10,299 bases of DNA from CAYWLI01 sp964519535 (GTDB lineage: Bacteria > Desulfobacterota > B13-G15 > RBG-16-54-18). Position 1 is the first letter of the stretch. Each line of letters begins with the position of its first letter. This document shows positions 1-6,784 of this stretch, one piece after another. The position numbers and the translations under genes are program-made. Location: contig CAZFIR010000196.1 of the NCBI GenBank assembly GCA_964519535.1, positions 1 to 10,299 on the forward strand, given 5' to 3'. The notes beneath the pieces were generated by a model. It did not search any database. It was not told where the DNA came from and saw nothing but the letters and a program-made list of their open reading frames with translations.

Positions 1-193
1 TCTCTATATTTACCCCGGCTATCGGTTCAAGGCGGTCGATGCCCTGATCACCAACTTTCACCTCCCCCGTTCCACCCTGCTGCTGTTGGTGTTCGCCTTT
101 GGTGGGAAGGAGCTTATTATGCGGGCTTATCAGGATGCGATGCGGGAGGGATTCGGATTTTATAGCTATGGGGATGGGATGTTAATCATGTGA
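1..193 (+). CDS. queA: S-adenosylmethionine:tRNA ribosyltransferase-isomerase, 3' end only (5' end outside window)
   Basis: C-terminal 63 residues, read in frame from base 2 to the TGA at 191-193. QueA transfers and isomerises the ribosyl group of S-adenosylmethionine onto 7-aminomethyl-7-deazaguanine in tRNA, making epoxyqueuosine. The visible segment has the family's conserved C-terminal pattern: PGYRFKAVDALITNFHLPRS, then a Leu-rich strand, then FAFGGKELIMRAYQDAM and a closing FYSYGDGMLIM. The end is intact and of normal form. The next gene, tgt, encodes the enzyme acting upstream in the same pathway. Its GTG start lies inside the last codons of queA (ATGTGA, 4-base overlap), so translational coupling is likely. 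The N-terminal part cannot be judged from this window. Confidence 0.93.
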   Translation, partial: LYIYPGYRFKAVDALITNFHLPRSTLLLLVFAFGGKELIMRAYQDAMREGFGFYSYGDGMLIM

Positions 194-1338
194 AGACGGG
201 AGGATTCTCTTTTCAACTCCTAAAGGAGGGGGAGGAGGGGGGAAGGCTGGGGCGTATCACTACTCTCCATGGTTCATTCTCCACCCCCGCATTTATGCCG
301 GTGGGGAGCCAGGGGACCGTAAAGGCCCTGGCCCCGACAGACCTGCAGGAGGTTGGGACCCAGATTCTCCTCTGCAATGCCTACCACCTTTCTCTCCGGC
401 CCGGGACGGAGGTGGTGAGAGAGCTGGGGGGATTGCACCGGTTTATGGGTTGGGAGGGCCCTATTTTGACGGATAGCGGAGGTTTTCAGATCGTGAGTAT
501 GAGTGCCTTACGGGAAATTGAGCCCGATGGCGTGAGGTTTCGCTCCCATCTCGATGGCTCGCTGCACTTCCTCACTCCGGAGAATGTCGTTCAGATCCAG
601 GAGGGGCTGGGTGCGGATATCATGATGGTCTTGGATGACTGCCCGCCCTATCCGGCATCCTCCGATGAGGCCAAGGCCGCTGTGGAATTGACCACCCAGT
701 GGGCACAGCGGTCTCAGGATGCGAAAAGCGAAGACGGGCAGGCCCTCTTCGGTATCGTCCAGGGAGGGGGGTATCCGGAACTGCGCCGCCAGAGCACGCA
801 TGAACTGATGGAGATAGGGTTTGATGGGTATGCCATTGGCGGCTTGAGCCTCGGAGAGGAAAAGGAAGTCACCTTTGAGATAGCCGAGACCGTTACCGCG
901 CTGCTTCCCGCAGGCTCCCCCCGCTACCTGATGGGAATGGGGACCCCGGAGGATATCCTTGCGGGGGTGAGAAGAGGGGTGGATCTGTTCGATTGTGTCC
1001 TGCCTACGAGGTGCGCTCGAACGGGGCTCCTCTTTACCAGGTCCGGCACGCTCAACATCAAACATGCCCGCTATAGCAGGGATACGGAGCCACCTGATCC
1101 CGCGTGCGGCTGTTATACCTGCCGCACTTTTTCCCGGGCCTATCTCAGACATCTCTTTATAGCCCGTGAACTGTTGGCGTACCGGCTCAACGCTATGCAT
1201 AACCTCTTTTACTATCACTCTTTGATGAGGGATATCCGTCAGGCCCTCTCCGAGGACACGATGGGCCAATTCATACAGGAATGTGTATCCCAGAGAGAAG
1301 GTAAAGGAGAGAATTCAGAGACGAAGGAGGTGATATAG
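190..1338 (+). CDS. tgt: queuine/preQ1 tRNA-guanine transglycosylase (bacterial Tgt)
   Basis: Exchanges guanine-34 in the anticodon of GUN tRNAs (Asp, Asn, His, Tyr) for the queuosine precursor preQ1, in the cytoplasm. The 382-residue product has the usual bacterial length and all expected sites. DSGGFQ lies at 95-100, with the conserved active-site Asp95. DDCPP is at 149-153 and GGLSLGEE at 217-224. FDCVLPTR is at 267-274, with Asp268 as the family nucleophile. The zinc site is Cys306, Cys308, Cys311 and His337, in the family spacing. The GTG start overlaps the queA stop (GTGA). No strong Shine-Dalgarno is visible there, so expression probably depends on coupling to queA. Only 1 base separates its TAG from yajC. 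The last ~20 residues are charged and beyond the conserved core. Assignment is firm. Confidence 0.97.
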   Translation: MKTGGFSFQLLKEGEEGGRLGRITTLHGSFSTPAFMPVGSQGTVKALAPTDLQEVGTQILLCNAYHLSLRPGTEVVRELGGLHRFMGWEGPILTDSGGFQIVSMSALREIEPDGVRFRSHLDGSLHFLTPENVVQIQEGLGADIMMVLDDCPPYPASSDEAKAAVELTTQWAQRSQDAKSEDGQALFGIVQGGGYPELRRQSTHELMEIGFDGYAIGGLSLGEEKEVTFEIAETVTALLPAGSPRYLMGMGTPEDILAGVRRGVDLFDCVLPTRCARTGLLFTRSGTLNIKHARYSRDTEPPDPACGCYTCRTFSRAYLRHLFIARELLAYRLNAMHNLFYYHSLMRDIRQALSEDTMGQFIQECVSQREGKGENSETKEVI

Positions 1339-1339
1339 C

Positions 1340-1660
1340 ATGCTCGGAGAGATCGCCTATGCCATGGCCCCCGGTGCAGGACAAGGAGGAGGCCAACAGA
1401 GTCCCATGTCTTTCATCATTTTTATGGCCTTGCTCTTTGCCGTTTTCTACTTCATTCTGATTAGGCCGCAACAGAAACGCCAGAAGGATCACCGGCAACT
1501 CCTGGAGCACCTGAAAAAAGGTGACAAGGTTATTACCACCGGCGGCATCCAAGGGACCATTGTCAGCCTGTCGGATACCGTCGTCACCGTGGAGATCGCT
1601 GACAAGGTGAAGGTCAAGGTGGGAAGGAGCTACATCGCTAGCATCATGAAGTCTGAATAA
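1340..1660 (+). CDS. yajC: preprotein translocase accessory subunit YajC
   Basis: A 106-residue single-pass inner-membrane protein. The family is the small partner of the SecDF-YajC complex that assists SecYEG export. A short Gly/Gln-rich N-terminus precedes one transmembrane segment at about 24-41 (SFIIFMALLFAVFYFILI). This is followed by the hallmark RPQQKRQKDH at 42-51 and the cytoplasmic GDKVITTGGIQG motif at 61-72. The ATG at 1340 has an excellent Shine-Dalgarno (AAGGAGG at 1324-1330) within the end of tgt. The tgt-yajC pairing is common in bacteria. In many genomes secD and secF follow directly; here the next gene is rpsF, so the export subunits must lie elsewhere if present. Confidence 0.95.
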   Translation: MLGEIAYAMAPGAGQGGGQQSPMSFIIFMALLFAVFYFILIRPQQKRQKDHRQLLEHLKKGDKVITTGGIQGTIVSLSDTVVTVEIADKVKVKVGRSYIASIMKSE

Positions 1661-1672
1661 CCCCCCCTCCTT

Positions 1673-1715
1673 GCCCTCAACCATAAGCTTGAGGGCCGTG
1701 GAGGCCACAAGGAGG
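1673..1715 (+). promoter_or_regulatory. structured leader upstream of rpsF (two small hairpins and the ribosome-binding site)
   Basis: Two consecutive inverted repeats lie between yajC and rpsF. The first is an 8-bp stem (GCCCTCAA at 1673-1680 with TTGAGGGC at 1689-1696, loop of 8). The second is a 4-bp stem (GTGG at 1698-1701 with CCAC at 1705-1708). The rpsF Shine-Dalgarno AAGGAGG (1709-1715) sits immediately after the second stem. No T-run follows, so this is not a clear terminator. rpsF leaders in many bacteria carry an autoregulatory motif bound by the S6:S18 complex that features a CCG trinucleotide. A CCG occurs here at 1696-1698 between the stems. Whether this is that motif is inference only. 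Confidence 0.35.
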
Positions 1716-1722
1716 ATTACAC

Positions 1723-2133
1723 ATGCCTACGTACGAGACGATGCTCGTTTTGGACCCTGAGATGTCCAAAGAGCAGGTAGATGGATTGGTGGAGAAACTG
1801 AAGCAATTCCTCGGTGATCGCGGAGGTGAGGTGCTCAAGGTCAAGGAGTGGGGTGTGAATGCCCTGGCCTACGAGATCAACAAAAAAAACAAGGGGTTCT
1901 ACCTCCTGCTCTATTTTAAGGGGGGCGTTGCCCTGGTTGCCGAAATGGAGCGAAACCTTCGCTTGATGGAAGAGGTCCTCCGCTCTATTATTGTTAAGAT
2001 CGAAGAAGCGGATATCGAGGCTCTTCAGCAGGGAGGAGAACCGGAACAAGAGAAAGCACCCGAGCAGGAGCAAGCACCCGAAGAGGGGCCGGCTGAGGAT
2101 CAGGAGTCGGAAGAAGAAGCGGAGGAGCAGTAG
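1723..2133 (+). CDS. rpsF: 30S ribosomal protein S6 with an acidic C-terminal tail
   Basis: A 136-residue S6, which binds 16S rRNA with S18 in the platform of the small subunit. The core at about 1-100 fits the family: MPTYETMLVLDP at the start, WGVNALAYEINKKNKGFYLL at about 43-62, then a helix with ERNLRLMEEVLRSIIVK. Residues 106-136 form a low-complexity Glu/Gln/Pro tail with imperfect PEQE-xA repeats ending EEEAEEQ. Acidic tails are known on S6 of some bacteria (in E. coli it is extended by RimK glutamylation); this one is long and genome-encoded. The ATG at 1723 follows AAGGAGG (1709-1715) with 7 bases between. The TAG shares its last G with the GTG of the next gene, so translation is probably coupled. 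Confidence 0.96.
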   Translation: MPTYETMLVLDPEMSKEQVDGLVEKLKQFLGDRGGEVLKVKEWGVNALAYEINKKNKGFYLLLYFKGGVALVAEMERNLRLMEEVLRSIIVKIEEADIEALQQGGEPEQEKAPEQEQAPEEGPAEDQESEEEAEEQ

Positions 2134-2459
2134 TGTTTTACCTGAACCGCGTCATCCTGGCAGGTAGACTGAAGGAAGGCCCCGAGATCAGGTACACTCC
2201 GCAAGGGAAACCGGTGATTTTTTTCACCCTCAGTCTCCCCTCCGAACGGCCGGAGGATGAATTTCTCCCCATAGAAAATGTCTCCATTCGGGTTATGCTC
2301 GTCGGTGAAGGATCGGAGTCGTGGGCAAAACAGAAGGGGAAAGCGGGGGAACATGTCCTCGTCGAGGGTGGTCTGGTCCAGCGCCGGTGGGAGACGACAG
2401 AAGGGAAGATGAAGAGAGAAATAGGGGTTATTGCCCATGGTGTCAAGGAATTGAGATGA
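2133..2459 (+). CDS. short single-stranded DNA-binding protein (SSB/PriB-like OB fold) without the acidic SSB tail
   Basis: A 108-residue protein matching the OB-fold domain of bacterial SSB. It has NRVILAGRL at 5-13, PEIRYTPQGKPVIFFTLSL at 17-35, a central strand pair (SIRVMLVG), then a HVLVEGGLVQRRWET-type segment at about 74-88 and IGVIAHGVKEL at the end. It stops where the OB fold stops. There is no Gly/Gln-rich linker and no terminal acidic DDDIPF-type tip, which in ordinary SSB recruits partner proteins. Its place between rpsF and rpsR is where gammaproteobacteria have priB (primosomal replication protein N, about 104 residues) and Firmicutes have full-length ssb. It could therefore act in replication restart or as an accessory SSB; another full SSB gene is likely elsewhere. 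The start is GTG, overlapping the rpsF stop by 1 base (TAGTG). Confidence 0.82.
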   Translation: MFYLNRVILAGRLKEGPEIRYTPQGKPVIFFTLSLPSERPEDEFLPIENVSIRVMLVGEGSESWAKQKGKAGEHVLVEGGLVQRRWETTEGKMKREIGVIAHGVKELR

Positions 2460-2471
2460 CAAGGAGGCTTG

Positions 2472-2738
2472 ATGCGTAAACCGGCGAAGAGATCGAACGA
2501 ACGAAGAAGGGACAAACGGGAGTATAGAAGAAAAAAGATCTGTCGGTTCTGTACCGATAGTACCCTGGGGATTGATTATAAGAATTATCGCTTATTGAGA
2601 TCGTTCCTCACCGAGAGAGGGAGGATCATCCCCCGGAGGATTTCGGGGAATTGCGCCAAACATCAACGGGAACTTACCAGGGCCATTAAGCGAGCTCGAC
2701 AGATAGCCCTTCTCCCTTTTAATGCGTTACCCCGATAG
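2472..2738 (+). CDS. rpsR: 30S ribosomal protein S18
   Basis: An 88-residue S18, the 16S rRNA-binding partner of S6 in the small-subunit platform. The basic N-terminus (KRSNERRRDKREYRRKK) is followed by CRFC at 24-27, IDYKNYRLLRSFLTERGRIIPRR at about 34-56, NCAKHQ at 60-65 and the closing RAIKRARQIALLPF. Cys24, Cys27, Cys61 and His64 together look like the zinc-binding (C+) form of S18. I chose the ATG at 2472: the Shine-Dalgarno AAGGAGG at 2461-2467 leaves 4 bases to it, while the TTG at 2469 would leave only 1. It begins 12 bases after the SSB-like gene and lies in the same cluster as its binding partner S6. Confidence 0.96.
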   Translation: MRKPAKRSNERRRDKREYRRKKICRFCTDSTLGIDYKNYRLLRSFLTERGRIIPRRISGNCAKHQRELTRAIKRARQIALLPFNALPR

Positions 2739-3001
2739 CTCGTTTGATGTGTAGAGTGTGCCGTGATGATGATTCACGGCGTCATGACATGGTGCACGTA
2801 GTGTCGGCCTTACCCTGTTTTAAACGTGAGGCAGTATTGTTGTACTCCGATCCCCACGCGATGAGCCCTTTCCTTTGCGAAGGAACTGAGAGGGCATGCC
2901 CGGCAGCGTTGGGTCAGTTCAAGGGAATGCGATCGTGTGGCGGGCTGGTAGGCGCACACACCTTTCCATTGTTGAAAGATTGAGAATCTGGGAGGACGGT
3001 T
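2739..3001 (+). other. 263-base gap between rpsR and rplI with hairpins and no convincing gene
   Basis: This is by far the longest gap in an otherwise compact cluster. It contains a perfect 7-bp stem-loop at 2760-2780 (GCCGTGA, loop TGATGAT, TCACGGC), followed at once by the palindrome GTCATGAC (2781-2788), and a small stem at 2871-2884 (TCCTT, TGCG, AAGGA). No T-run follows either stem. A 78-codon reading frame (ATG 2747 to 2983) has no Shine-Dalgarno, and its Cys/Arg/His-rich composition resembles no family I know, so I do not call it a gene. Many deltaproteobacteria carry a DUF2232 membrane-protein gene at this place; the gap could be what is left after its loss, but I see no recognisable remnant. 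The rplI Shine-Dalgarno (GGAGGA, 2991-2996) closes the region. Confidence 0.4.
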
Positions 3002-3445
3002 ATGGAGATCATCTTGATTGAGGATGTCCCCTCTTTAGGGAAGACGGGGGATTTGGTAAAGGTGTCCGATGGTTATGCGAGAAATTACCTTTTACCCCGC
3101 AAGAAGGCGGTAAAGGCGACGGCAACGAGTCTGAAGGCCGTGGAGCAAGGGCGGTATTCCTTAGAGCACAAGCAGGACAAACTCGAGCAGGAGGCGCAGG
3201 AATTGGCCCAGAGGATGGAGGAGATTTCCTGTACCGTTGCCAAACCGGCAGGGGAGGAGGGCAAGCTCTTCGGGGCGGTCACCTCTGCGGATATTGAGGA
3301 GGCCTTGCGTGAGCAGGGGGTATCGGTAGATCGTAAGAAGATCGTGATCGAGGAACCCATAAAGAATTTAGGTGTCTATACGGTCTCGCTCAAGCTGCAT
3401 CCTGCAGTGGTGGCCCAACTGAAACTCTGGGTGGTAAAGGAGTAA
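3002..3445 (+). CDS. rplI: 50S ribosomal protein L9
   Basis: A 147-residue L9, the two-domain large-subunit protein that binds 23S rRNA near the base of the L1 stalk. The N-terminal domain starts MEIILIEDVPSLGKTGDLVK and contains the L9 signature, with VSDGYARNYLLPRKKA at 21-36. A long charged helix follows (about 43-76, rich in Glu, Gln and Lys). The C-terminal domain has GKLFGAVTSADI at 87-98 and ends with a beta strand near VYTVSLKLHPAV. Length and order are normal. The ATG at 3002 has GGAGGA at 2991-2996. dnaB follows after 3 bases, with its Shine-Dalgarno inside the last codons of rplI. Confidence 0.97.
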   Translation: MEIILIEDVPSLGKTGDLVKVSDGYARNYLLPRKKAVKATATSLKAVEQGRYSLEHKQDKLEQEAQELAQRMEEISCTVAKPAGEEGKLFGAVTSADIEEALREQGVSVDRKKIVIEEPIKNLGVYTVSLKLHPAVVAQLKLWVVKE

Positions 3446-3448
3446 AAC

Positions 3449-4828
3449 GTGGCCAAGGAAATGAAGGCCGATTTAGATACGGCTTCTTTCAAGCTCCCCC
3501 CCCAGAACATTGAGGCGGAACAATCGATTCTAGGCGGCATTCTTATCGAAAATGACGCCATCAACACAGTCGTAGAGTTCATACAGGACGACGATTTCTA
3601 CCGGGAGGCCCACCAGAAGATCTTTCACTGTATGATCGCCCTTTCAGAAAAGAACGAACCCCTCGATCTGATAACCCTTACCAATGAACTCAAGAAGAGA
3701 AAGGAGTTGGAGGAGACAGGAGGGGCCTCCTATCTTTCCAGCTTGGTGGAATCCGTCCCCACGGCCGCCAATATCGCTTACTATGCCAGGATCGTTAAGG
3801 AAAAAGCTATCTTAAGGAAACTAATCAGTACAGCCACAGAGATCGTCACCCAAAGTTACCAGGGGGGAAAGGACCTTGAGGATTTTCTCGATGAGGCGGA
3901 ACAGGCCATCTTTCGCATCGCGGAAAACCGCGTAAAACCTGCCTTCTATCCCATCAAAGAGATCGTCAAGGAAAGCTTCAAGGTCATTGAAAGACTCTAT
4001 GAGAAGAAAGAGCTGATCACCGGTGTCCCATCGGGTTTTAAAGATCTGGACAGGAAGACAACGGGTTTTCAAAATGCCGACCTCATCATTGTGGCCGGCA
4101 GGCCGAGCATGGGGAAGACCGCCTTTTGTTTGAACATCGCCCAGAACGCTTCCATCAATTCCAAGATTCCCACGGCAATATTCTCCTTGGAGATGTCCAA
4201 GGAGCAGTTGGCCATTCGTATGTTGTGTTCTGAGGCGAGGGTGGATAGCGCGCGGCTGCGCAGCGGGTTTTTGAGCGAAAGTGATTGGCCCAAACTGACC
4301 ATGGCGGCGGGAGCTCTGTCCGATGCCCCGGTATTCATTGATGATACCCCGGCCATCTCCGTGTTGGAGCTCAGGGCCAAGGCGAGGAGGCTGAAGGCCG
4401 ACCGCGGTCTGGGTTTGATAATCGTGGATTATCTCCAACTGATGAGGGGGAGGAGCGGCATGGAGAGGCGGGAACAGGAGATCTCAGAGATATCCCGCTC
4501 CCTGAAGGCCTTGGCGAAGGAACTGGGCATTCCCGTGATCGCCATATCTCAACTGAGTCGCAAGGCCGAGGATAGGCCGGGAAGACAACCTCAGCTTTCC
4601 GATCTCCGGGAGTCGGGAGCAATTGAACAGGATGCCGACGTCATTATCTTCATCTATCGCGATGAGGTCTATAACGCCGATTCGGACCGCAAGGGGACGG
4701 CAGAAGTCATCATCGGCAAACAAAGGAATGGTCCGACGGGCAAGGTGGATCTTTCTTTTATCTCTGAGTTTACGACCTTTAAGGATCTCTTCCGCGGTGA
4801 CTACGATGAGATCGAGGCAGAGGTGTAG
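3449..4828 (+). CDS. dnaB: replicative DNA helicase DnaB
   Basis: A 459-residue hexameric 5'-3' helicase that unwinds DNA at the replication fork and loads primase. The N-terminal domain (about 15-115) starts with the typical PPQNIEAEQSILGGIL. The RecA-like domain carries Walker A GRPSMGKT at 217-224, SLEMS at 246-250, Walker B LIIVDYLQL at 323-331 (Asp327), motif H3 ISQLSR at 366-371, and motif H4 with GKQRNGPTG at 423-431, containing the Lys/Arg finger residues (Lys424, Arg426). The sequence is continuous across these motifs, so there is no intein, although DnaB is a frequent intein host. The GTG start at 3449 has AAAGGAG (3436-3442) at the end of rplI. The rplI-dnaB order is widely conserved. 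Confidence 0.98.
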   Translation: MAKEMKADLDTASFKLPPQNIEAEQSILGGILIENDAINTVVEFIQDDDFYREAHQKIFHCMIALSEKNEPLDLITLTNELKKRKELEETGGASYLSSLVESVPTAANIAYYARIVKEKAILRKLISTATEIVTQSYQGGKDLEDFLDEAEQAIFRIAENRVKPAFYPIKEIVKESFKVIERLYEKKELITGVPSGFKDLDRKTTGFQNADLIIVAGRPSMGKTAFCLNIAQNASINSKIPTAIFSLEMSKEQLAIRMLCSEARVDSARLRSGFLSESDWPKLTMAAGALSDAPVFIDDTPAISVLELRAKARRLKADRGLGLIIVDYLQLMRGRSGMERREQEISEISRSLKALAKELGIPVIAISQLSRKAEDRPGRQPQLSDLRESGAIEQDADVIIFIYRDEVYNADSDRKGTAEVIIGKQRNGPTGKVDLSFISEFTTFKDLFRGDYDEIEAEV

Positions 4829-4834
4829 GAACAG

Positions 4835-5371
4835 ATGAACGTACCCAACGCCCTCACCATACTGCGAATCCTGTCAGTCCCTGTCTTTGTCATTTTTTTG
4901 CTCTACGACCACCTCTTTATTGCGCTGCTTATCTTTATTGGCGCAGGGATTACTGATGGCCTTGATGGATGGATCGCGCGGGTCTATCATCAGCGTACCA
5001 CCATAGGGGCATACCTCGATCCCGTCGCCGATAAGTTAATGCTTATCAGCGCCTTCATCGTCTTGGCCGCCTTGGGTATCATTCCCCGTTGGCTGACGGT
5101 GATCGTTATCGCCAGGGATGTCATCATCTTGCTCGGCATCCTCGTCTTGCACGTCACCTCTCATCAGGTTGAGATCAAGCCTATCTTTATGGGGAAGGCG
5201 TCCACTGTTTTGCAGCTCGCGGCGATAGCGTGGTCTCTCCTCACACCGTTCTCCGTTGTTATGAAAAGTATCTTTCCCGCTATCATATGGGTGACCGCCG
5301 GCTCAACGACTCTGTCAGGACTTTACTATATATACATCGGAACTAAATATCTTAACGAGCAGGGAGGTTGA
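4835..5371 (+). CDS. pgsA: CDP-diacylglycerol--glycerol-3-phosphate 3-phosphatidyltransferase (PgsA type)
   Basis: A 178-residue integral membrane enzyme of the CDP-alcohol phosphatidyltransferase family. The likely reaction is CDP-diacylglycerol plus glycerol 3-phosphate giving phosphatidylglycerol phosphate. It opens with MNVPNALTILRIL, typical of PgsA. The full catalytic motif D-x2-D-G-x2-A-R-x8-G-x3-D-x3-D is present: Asp41, Asp44, Gly45, Ala48, Arg49, Gly58, Asp62 and Asp66. Several hydrophobic stretches follow, fitting about six membrane segments. Substrate choice within this family cannot be read from the motif alone; the N-terminus and length favour PgsA over phosphatidylserine or cardiolipin synthases. 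The ATG at 4835 has only a short AGGA (4827-4830) overlapping the dnaB stop. It lies 6 bases after dnaB, and its end overlaps the ribosome-binding region of eno. Confidence 0.9.
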   Translation: MNVPNALTILRILSVPVFVIFLLYDHLFIALLIFIGAGITDGLDGWIARVYHQRTTIGAYLDPVADKLMLISAFIVLAALGIIPRWLTVIVIARDVIILLGILVLHVTSHQVEIKPIFMGKASTVLQLAAIAWSLLTPFSVVMKSIFPAIIWVTAGSTTLSGLYYIYIGTKYLNEQGG

Positions 5372-5373
5372 TT

Positions 5374-6663
5374 ATGTCCGCGATCCTCGACATTGTGGCA
5401 CGAGAAATCCTCGATTCCCGAGGCAACCCCACGGTGGAGGTTGATGTCACCCTCGAAAGTGGTTTTGGGGGGAGGGCTGCCGTTCCCTCCGGGGCTTCTA
5501 CCGGAGAGCACGAGGCCGTAGAGCTGAGGGATGGGGACCAGGATAGGTACCTGGGCAAGGGTGTCCAGAAGGCGATAGCGAACGTGAACGAGCGGATCGC
5601 CCCTGAACTCATCGGCATGGACGCTCTGGACCAGATGGGCATCGATCAGATCCTCATTGACTTAGATGGTACTCCCAATAAATCCGCTCTCGGGGCCAAT
5701 GCCATCTTGGGGGTATCGCTGGCCTGTGCCAAGGCTGCTGCTGCTTACCTTTCCCTGCCCCTCTATCGTTATTTGGGAGGAGTCTACGCCCATCAGCTTC
5801 CGGTCCCGATGATGAACATCCTCAACGGTGGGAAGCATGCCGATAACAACGTTGATCTGCAGGAATTTATGGTTGTGCCCGTGGGGGCACCATCTTTCCG
5901 CGAGGCCCTCAGGATGGGGACGGAGATTTTTCACCGCCTCAAGGCCATCTTAAAAAGCAAGGAATACAACACCGCAGTGGGAGATGAAGGTGGGTTTGCC
6001 CCGAATCTACGCTCTAACGAGGAGGCGTTGGTGGTGATCATGGACGCCATCAAACAGGCGGGCTATACTCCCGGGGATGAGGTGGCCATTGCCCTGGATG
6101 CCGCGGCGAGCGAGTTTTACCACGGGGGAACATACATTTTGCAGGCGGAGAAGAAGCAGGAGAGGACTGCCTCGGAGATGGTGGCGTTTTACGAGGACCT
6201 AGTAGGCCGATATCCCATCATCTCCATAGAGGATGGCTTGGCTGAGGACGATTGGGAGGGATGGCGAGAACTGACCGCTCAGCTCGGGGGGAGAGTTCAG
6301 ATCGTAGGAGATGACCTCTTTGTGACCAATAGAGAACGTCTGGCGCGGGGGATCAAGGAGGGTGCGGCCAACTCCATCCTCATCAAGCTGAATCAAATAG
6401 GGACCCTTACCGAGACCCTTTCGGCCATCGAGATGGCGAAGAAGGCCGGTTATACGGCGGTGATCTCTCATCGATCGGGTGAGACAGAGGATACGACCAT
6501 TGCCGACGTAGCGGTGGCGACCAATGTGGGACAGATCAAGACGGGGTCGGCCTCGCGTACTGATCGTGTTGCCAAATACAATCAGCTTCTGAGGATAGAA
6601 GAGGAGTTGGGTGAGCAGGGGGTTTTTCCGGGAAAAGAGGCCTTCTACGGCATCCGTGGATGA
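5374..6663 (+). CDS. eno: enolase (phosphopyruvate hydratase)
   Basis: Interconverts 2-phosphoglycerate and phosphoenolpyruvate in glycolysis and gluconeogenesis. The 429 residues match the family length. Visible sites: EILDSRGNPTVEV at 11-23; GGKHADNN with His155 at 152-159; DEGGFAPN at 204-211 with the catalytic acid Glu205; metal ligands Asp242 (ALDAAASE), Glu286 (SIEDGL) and Asp313 (GDDLFVTN); catalytic base Lys338 (LIKLNQIGT); ISHRSGETED at 365-374; and KYNQLLRIEEEL near the end. I chose the ATG at 5374, preceded by AGGGAGG (5361-5367) at a 6-base spacing, over a TTG at 5368 that would overlap the pgsA stop and abut the Shine-Dalgarno. It is the last gene before a strong terminator. Confidence 0.98.
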   Translation: MSAILDIVAREILDSRGNPTVEVDVTLESGFGGRAAVPSGASTGEHEAVELRDGDQDRYLGKGVQKAIANVNERIAPELIGMDALDQMGIDQILIDLDGTPNKSALGANAILGVSLACAKAAAAYLSLPLYRYLGGVYAHQLPVPMMNILNGGKHADNNVDLQEFMVVPVGAPSFREALRMGTEIFHRLKAILKSKEYNTAVGDEGGFAPNLRSNEEALVVIMDAIKQAGYTPGDEVAIALDAAASEFYHGGTYILQAEKKQERTASEMVAFYEDLVGRYPIISIEDGLAEDDWEGWRELTAQLGGRVQIVGDDLFVTNRERLARGIKEGAANSILIKLNQIGTLTETLSAIEMAKKAGYTAVISHRSGETEDTTIADVAVATNVGQIKTGSASRTDRVAKYNQLLRIEEELGEQGVFPGKEAFYGIRG

Positions 6664-6688
6664 AGTGGTTTCATAGGGTGATAACGAA

Positions 6689-6724
6689 ACGCCCTGGCGG
6701 TCTGTATTCCGTCAGGGCGTTTTT
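6689..6724 (+). terminator. intrinsic terminator behind eno
   Basis: The stem pairs ACGCCCTGGCGG (6689-6700) with CCGTCAGGGCGT (6709-6720): 12 pairs including one G-T wobble, with an 8-base loop. TTTT, then CTTTCTCTTT, follows immediately. It lies 25 bases after the eno stop and closes the + strand operon. The facing minus-strand gene ends at 6785. On that strand the hairpin is followed only by a weak T-stretch (TTTCGTT), so bidirectional use is possible but less certain. Confidence 0.93.
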
Positions 6725-6784
6725 CTTTCTCTTTGGCCACTATGTGGAGCGGTCTTAAGGCTAAAAATTTCAGTATCCCTCATA

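Noticed and set aside
508..1269. 253-codon minus-strand frame opposite tgt
   Set aside because: It lies wholly inside tgt, whose catalytic and zinc residues are all intact. Its sequence resembles no family, as expected for a GC-rich antisense shadow.
1673..1696. Terminator between yajC and rpsF
   Set aside because: The 8-bp stem is followed by CGTGGAGG rather than T residues, so it was kept only as leader structure.
2744..2983. 79-codon reading frame between rpsR and rplI
   Set aside because: No Shine-Dalgarno before the TTG or ATG, an odd Cys/His/Arg-rich composition, no recognisable family, and it overlaps hairpins. Treated as noncoding, with the caveat stated in the findings.
3821..4438. 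205-codon minus-strand frame opposite dnaB
   Set aside because: Antisense shadow of the DnaB RecA domain; no motif and no ribosome-binding site.
3449..4828. Intein in dnaB
   Set aside because: DnaB is a common intein host, but the Walker A, Walker B, H3 and H4 motifs are contiguous at normal spacing and the length is normal.
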